From Nonomuraea spiralis (GTDB lineage: Bacteria; Actinomycetota; Actinomycetes; Streptosporangiales; Streptosporangiaceae), in assembly GCF_014648435.1 (NCBI RefSeq), contig NZ_BMRC01000001.1:630481-694480 (forward strand): a DNA stretch of 64,000 nt, read 5' to 3'. This document shows, one piece after another, positions 60,877 to 64,000 of this stretch. Position 1 is the first letter of the stretch, and every line of letters starts with the position of its first letter. The position numbers were made by a program, and so were the translations under genes. The notes below the pieces were generated by a model. The model saw only the letters and a list, made by a program, of their open reading frames with translations, was not told the origin of the DNA and searched no databases.

Positions 60877-63800
60877 GCCACACCCTTGAGGTACTGGTCC
60901 CACTCGCGCGCGTCCATCGTCCGGCCCGCGCGCTCGCACACCAGCCGGGCCACGGCCTCGGCGCCGACCGGCACGCGGATGATCGCCGCCGAGGAGTTGC
61001 CCGCGACGTACAGGGTCTGGTCGTCGGCGCTGAAGGCGAGCTGGTCGAGGATGTCGATGGGGAAGGAGCCGATCCGCTCGCGTGAGCCGACGTCCCAGAC
61101 CTGGACGGTGTAGACGTCGTTGAACGTCTCCCCGATGGACCTGCCGATCAGCGCGAGCAGGGAGCCGTCGTGGCTGAACAGCACGCTCTCCACCTGGGCC
61201 CGGCTCGCCACGCGCATCGCGGGCGGCAGCTCGGCGCCCTTGGCGACGTCCCACAGCTCGACCGTGCCGGAGCCGAGGGCGAGCAGCGGCGCGGCGGGGC
61301 TGACCGCGATGGCCTCGCCCGACCGGTTGAACCCGGAGCCGGCGGCCCGGCCGGTGGCCAGGTCGTAGATCGTGCCGGCGCTGGTGACCAGCCGTTTGCC
61401 GTCGCGGGTGGGGACGATGGTGCTGGTCGCCGTGGCGAGGGGGTGCCGGGCCAGCACCCGGCCGGTGTCGGCGGCGAGGACGACGAGCTCGTTGCGCGCG
61501 TCCCGCTCGCTCTGTTCCTTGAGCGAGAGCACCAGCCGCCCGCCGTCGGGGGTGAACGCCTTCGACAACACGAACTGCGTCCTCGGGAGGGGGTGGCGCC
61601 ACAGCCGGCGGCCGGTGGCCACGTCCCAGAGGCCGACCGAGGAGTCCTGGGCGTCGGCGGTCAGCCGCGTGCCCGCGGGGTCGAACAGCTCCCCGACGGC
61701 GCCCTCGCTGCCGGTCATCGGGACACTCAGGCGGCGGGTGTCCCATACGCGGATCGGCGCGGCGTCCCGCGTCACGGCGGCCAGGCGGCCGTCCTGGCTG
61801 AACGCGCCGACGTCGTACCCCTGCGGAAGTTTCGCGGAGGTGAGGCGGGAGGCGAGATCGGCGGTGATGGTCGAGCTGTCGAGCAGGTAGCGGACGGTGT
61901 GGCCGTCGGGTTGCAGCCAGACCTCCTCTGGCTCGCCCTCCGCCTGGTAGACGGCCAGCTCGTCGCCGTCGGCGGCGTCCCACAGGTGCAGCGTACGGCC
62001 CTCGACGGCCAGCAGCCGGCGGCCGTCGGCACTGAGCCGCAGCCGCCCGCCGGGCAGGTCGCCCGTGGCCGACTCCTGCCAGAACGGCCGCTCCTCGTCG
62101 GGCGCCTTCCTGGCGGTGGCCAGGTCCCAGACCGTGACGTCGCCGTTCGCGCACAGCAGCCTCCTGCTGTCCGGCGTGAACGCCACCACCGACCCGCACG
62201 CCTTCGGCATCCGGGTGTCGACGGTGAGACCGGGAAGGCGGATCACCTTCAGCCCGCCCTGGTTGGGCCCGACGCCCGCGATGTAGGCGCCGGAGGGCGC
62301 GATCGCCGGAGCCTGGTCCGCCTCCAGCTCAGGGGTGTAGGACGCGCCGGTCCTGGTGTCCCACAGGAACTCCAGGGAGCTCTCCCGCATCACCGCGGCC
62401 AGGTTCTCGTTGCCGTCGAAGGCGACGTGCACGCCGGGGCTGCCCTCGCCGACGTGGTGCTCGCGCAGTTTCGTGCCGGTCTTGGTGTCCCAGGCGTAGG
62501 CCATGCTCCTGCTCACGACCACGAGGGTCTTCCCGCTCGGGCTGAGCGCCGCCGCGGTCGGCAGCGCGTCCAGGCCGTCGGGCCACCGCCAGAACGTGGT
62601 CTGCCGGTCGGCGCGCACGTCGTAGACGCGTACGCCGTCCTCGCCGGCGATCGCCCGGACCCGGCCGCCGGCCGCCGAGGCCGCGGCGGAGACGCCCTTG
62701 GCCCCGGGGTCGCGGAAGACCGCGCTCTCCGGCATCGTCAGCGAGGTCGTCAGGCTGCGCCGGGTGTCGGGGCCGGGCGCCAGCCGCCACCCGGCCACGC
62801 TGAGCAACATCGCCTTGGCCGGGTCGGTCGTACGCAGCCGGTCGGCCTCGGCCGCGACCTGCCGGCCGACCGCCTGGTCGCGTTGCAGGCCGACCAGGCG
62901 GCTCTGTTCGGCCACCTGCTGTCCGCGCAGCACGGCCAGGCCGCCGGCCGCCAGCGCCACCACCAGCAGCACGGCCAGCGCCGCCGTGGTCAGCCGCCGG
63001 CGGCGCACCCGCCGCCGGGCCAGGCCGGTGCCCGCAGCCAGGAAGTCGCGTTCGAGCGGGGTCAGGGTGATGTGCCTGCGGCCGGTGGCGGCCCAGGTGA
63101 GCGCCTGGTCCAGGCGGCTGCCCTGGAGCAGGTCGCCGTCCTTGTGGCCGTGGTCGGCCCACTGGCGGGCGGCGTCGCTGAGCTGGCTGAACACGGCGAG
63201 CCCGTCGCGGTCGTCGTCCACCCAGACCCGCAGCCGCGGCCAGGCGCGCAGCAGCGCGGGACGCGACAGCGCCACCGCGTCGTCCTTCTGCGTCACCAGG
63301 TAGGAGAACACCTGGAGGATGCGTTCGATGGCCCGGGTCTCCCGCTCCGAGCGGCCGGCCAGCAGGTCCTGCTTCAGCGCCCAGCGTGCGGTCTCGTGCC
63401 CGTCGTCGGTGACCGTCACCAGGCGCAGGAACACCTCTGCGGCCAGCTCCCGCTCCTCGGGGGCGAGCGCGCCGTAGGCGTCCTCGGCGATCGTGCCGAG
63501 CGCCGGGTCGGCCCGGTCGGGCACGTGCACGCCCCTGGCGGCGCGGCTGCCCGCCGTCAGCAGCCCGCGGAGGTCGGGGTCGTTGCCGCTGACCAGGGCG
63601 AGCAGCAGGTCGCGGGCGGTGGGACGGGCCGCCGGGTCCTTCTCCAGCGCGGCCGAGACCAGCGAGGCCAGGCGCGGCGGCAGCGCGCTCAGGTCGGGGT
63701 GCATCGACAACACCCGGTGCATGACCCCGCCGAGGTTGTCGGCGCGGAACGGGTCCTCGCCCGTGGCGGCGAACACCACGATCGCGCCCCAGGCGAACAC

Positions 63801-64000
63801 GTCGGCGGGCGCGCCCGCCCGCTGCCCGGTGAACACCTCGGGCGCCATGTACGTCGGCGTGCCGGCCACCTCGCCGGTCCTGGTCAGCGACATGTCCTCG
63901 GTACGCGCGATGCCGAAGTCGATCACTCGCGGGCCGTCGGCGCCGAGCAGCACGTTGTCCGGCTTGAGGTCCCGGTGGATCACGCCCGCGTCGTGCACGG
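60843..64000 (-). CDS. Ser/Thr protein kinase with transmembrane segment and WD40 propeller (cut by right edge)
   Basis: About 1052 residues are in view; the N-lobe of the kinase lies beyond the window. Visible: the catalytic loop HRDLKPDN, VIDFGIA (DFG), the activation segment to APE, then the rest of the C-lobe. Next comes a helical region (YGALAPEERELAAEVFLRLVTV ... AALSRPALLRAWPRLRVWVDDDRDGLA) like the C-terminal part of nSTAND1 proteins but with no P-loop before it. A membrane segment (LTTAALAVLLVVALAAGGLAVL) leads to about 600 residues of WD40-type repeats, probably outside the cell. It could couple an external signal to phosphorylation. Confidence 0.88.
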   Translation of the reverse strand, partial: VHDAGVIHRDLKPDNVLLGADGPRVIDFGIARTEDMSLTRTGEVAGTPTYMAPEVFTGQRAGAPADVFAWGAIVVFAATGEDPFRADNLGGVMHRVLSMHPDLSALPPRLASLVSAALEKDPAARPTARDLLLALVSGNDPDLRGLLTAGSRAARGVHVPDRADPALGTIAEDAYGALAPEERELAAEVFLRLVTVTDDGHETARWALKQDLLAGRSERETRAIERILQVFSYLVTQKDDAVALSRPALLRAWPRLRVWVDDDRDGLAVFSQLSDAARQWADHGHKDGDLLQGSRLDQALTWAATGRRHITLTPLERDFLAAGTGLARRRVRRRRLTTAALAVLLVVALAAGGLAVLRGQQVAEQSRLVGLQRDQAVGRQVAAEADRLRTTDPAKAMLLSVAGWRLAPGPDTRRSLTTSLTMPESAVFRDPGAKGVSAAASAAGGRVRAIAGEDGVRVYDVRADRQTTFWRWPDGLDALPTAAALSPSGKTLVVVSRSMAYAWDTKTGTKLREHHVGEGSPGVHVAFDGNENLAAVMRESSLEFLWDTRTGASYTPELEADQAPAIAPSGAYIAGVGPNQGGLKVIRLPGLTVDTRMPKACGSVVAFTPDSRRLLCANGDVTVWDLATARKAPDEERPFWQESATGDLPGGRLRLSADGRRLLAVEGRTLHLWDAADGDELAVYQAEGEPEEVWLQPDGHTVRYLLDSSTITADLASRLTSAKLPQGYDVGAFSQDGRLAAVTRDAAPIRVWDTRRLSVPMTGSEGAVGELFDPAGTRLTADAQDSSVGLWDVATGRRLWRHPLPRTQFVLSKAFTPDGGRLVLSLKEQSERDARNELVVLAADTGRVLARHPLATATSTIVPTRDGKRLVTSAGTIYDLATGRAAGSGFNRSGEAIAVSPAAPLLALGSGTVELWDVAKGAELPPAMRVASRAQVESVLFSHDGSLLALIGRSIGETFNDVYTVQVWDVGSRERIGSFPIDILDQLAFSADDQTLYVAGNSSAAIIRVPVGAEAVARLVCERAGRTMDAREWDQYLKGVAYRDVCSAARP

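Overview
The window is high-GC actinobacterial DNA. Codon positions are strongly GC-biased, GTG starts are common, and the gene set is typical of a soil actinomycete: an AfsR/SARP regulator, a SigJ-type ECF sigma factor, SpoIIE-type phosphatases, a kinase-WD40 protein, WYL regulators and RCC1-repeat proteins. The style best fits a member of the Streptosporangiales; this is inferred from gene content, and no rRNA or other marker gene is present. I see no tRNA, rRNA, CRISPR array, transposase or integrase.

Layout. 1-10.4 kb: the start of a secreted protein, an orphan sensor kinase, two hypotheticals, an NAD-dependent DNA ligase, an AfsR-like regulator, and a short-chain dehydrogenase divergent from its TetR regulator. 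10.4-18.1 kb: an amino-sugar-type operon (RpiR regulator, sugar-binding lipoprotein, two permeases, SIS protein, cytoplasmic glycosidase-like protein, N-acetylglucosamine-type kinase) followed by an AhpD-like protein. 18.2-24.7 kb: a secreted 5'-nucleotidase, a secreted RCC1 protein, a DesK/DesR-like pair, and a flavin monooxygenase with a TetR. 24.7-26.7 kb: a dead class A beta-lactamase and a chloramphenicol-type efflux pump behind a leader peptide and hairpin. 26.8-30.4 kb: molybdate uptake genes. 30.5-35.5 kb: a giant hybrid kinase/phosphatase/anti-sigma protein, its STAS partner and a STAS pseudogene. 35.5-39.0 kb: a two-gene set made of a small membrane protein and a STAND NTPase with TPR repeats, sharing a 25-residue motif. 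39.0-48.4 kb: a divergent IclR-controlled catabolic locus. 48.4-58.9 kb: two WYL regulators, an epoxide hydrolase, MarR, acetyltransferases, SDR, SigJ and others. 59.1-64.0 kb: a SpoIIE phosphatase and a convergent Ser/Thr kinase-WD40 protein cut by the window edge.

The strongest candidate for an undescribed system is the pair at 35525-39021. The membrane protein carries at its C-terminus, and the NTPase at its N-terminus, matching Gly/Asn/Gln-rich motifs. This is the layout expected for amyloid-type signalling between an NLR-like sensor and a membrane effector. Also notable are a leader-peptide attenuator before the efflux gene, a 38-bp tandem duplication at a kinase/regulator junction that leaves a 13-residue coupling ORF, and many first genes that start 6-7 nt after a -10 hexamer and so look leaderless.
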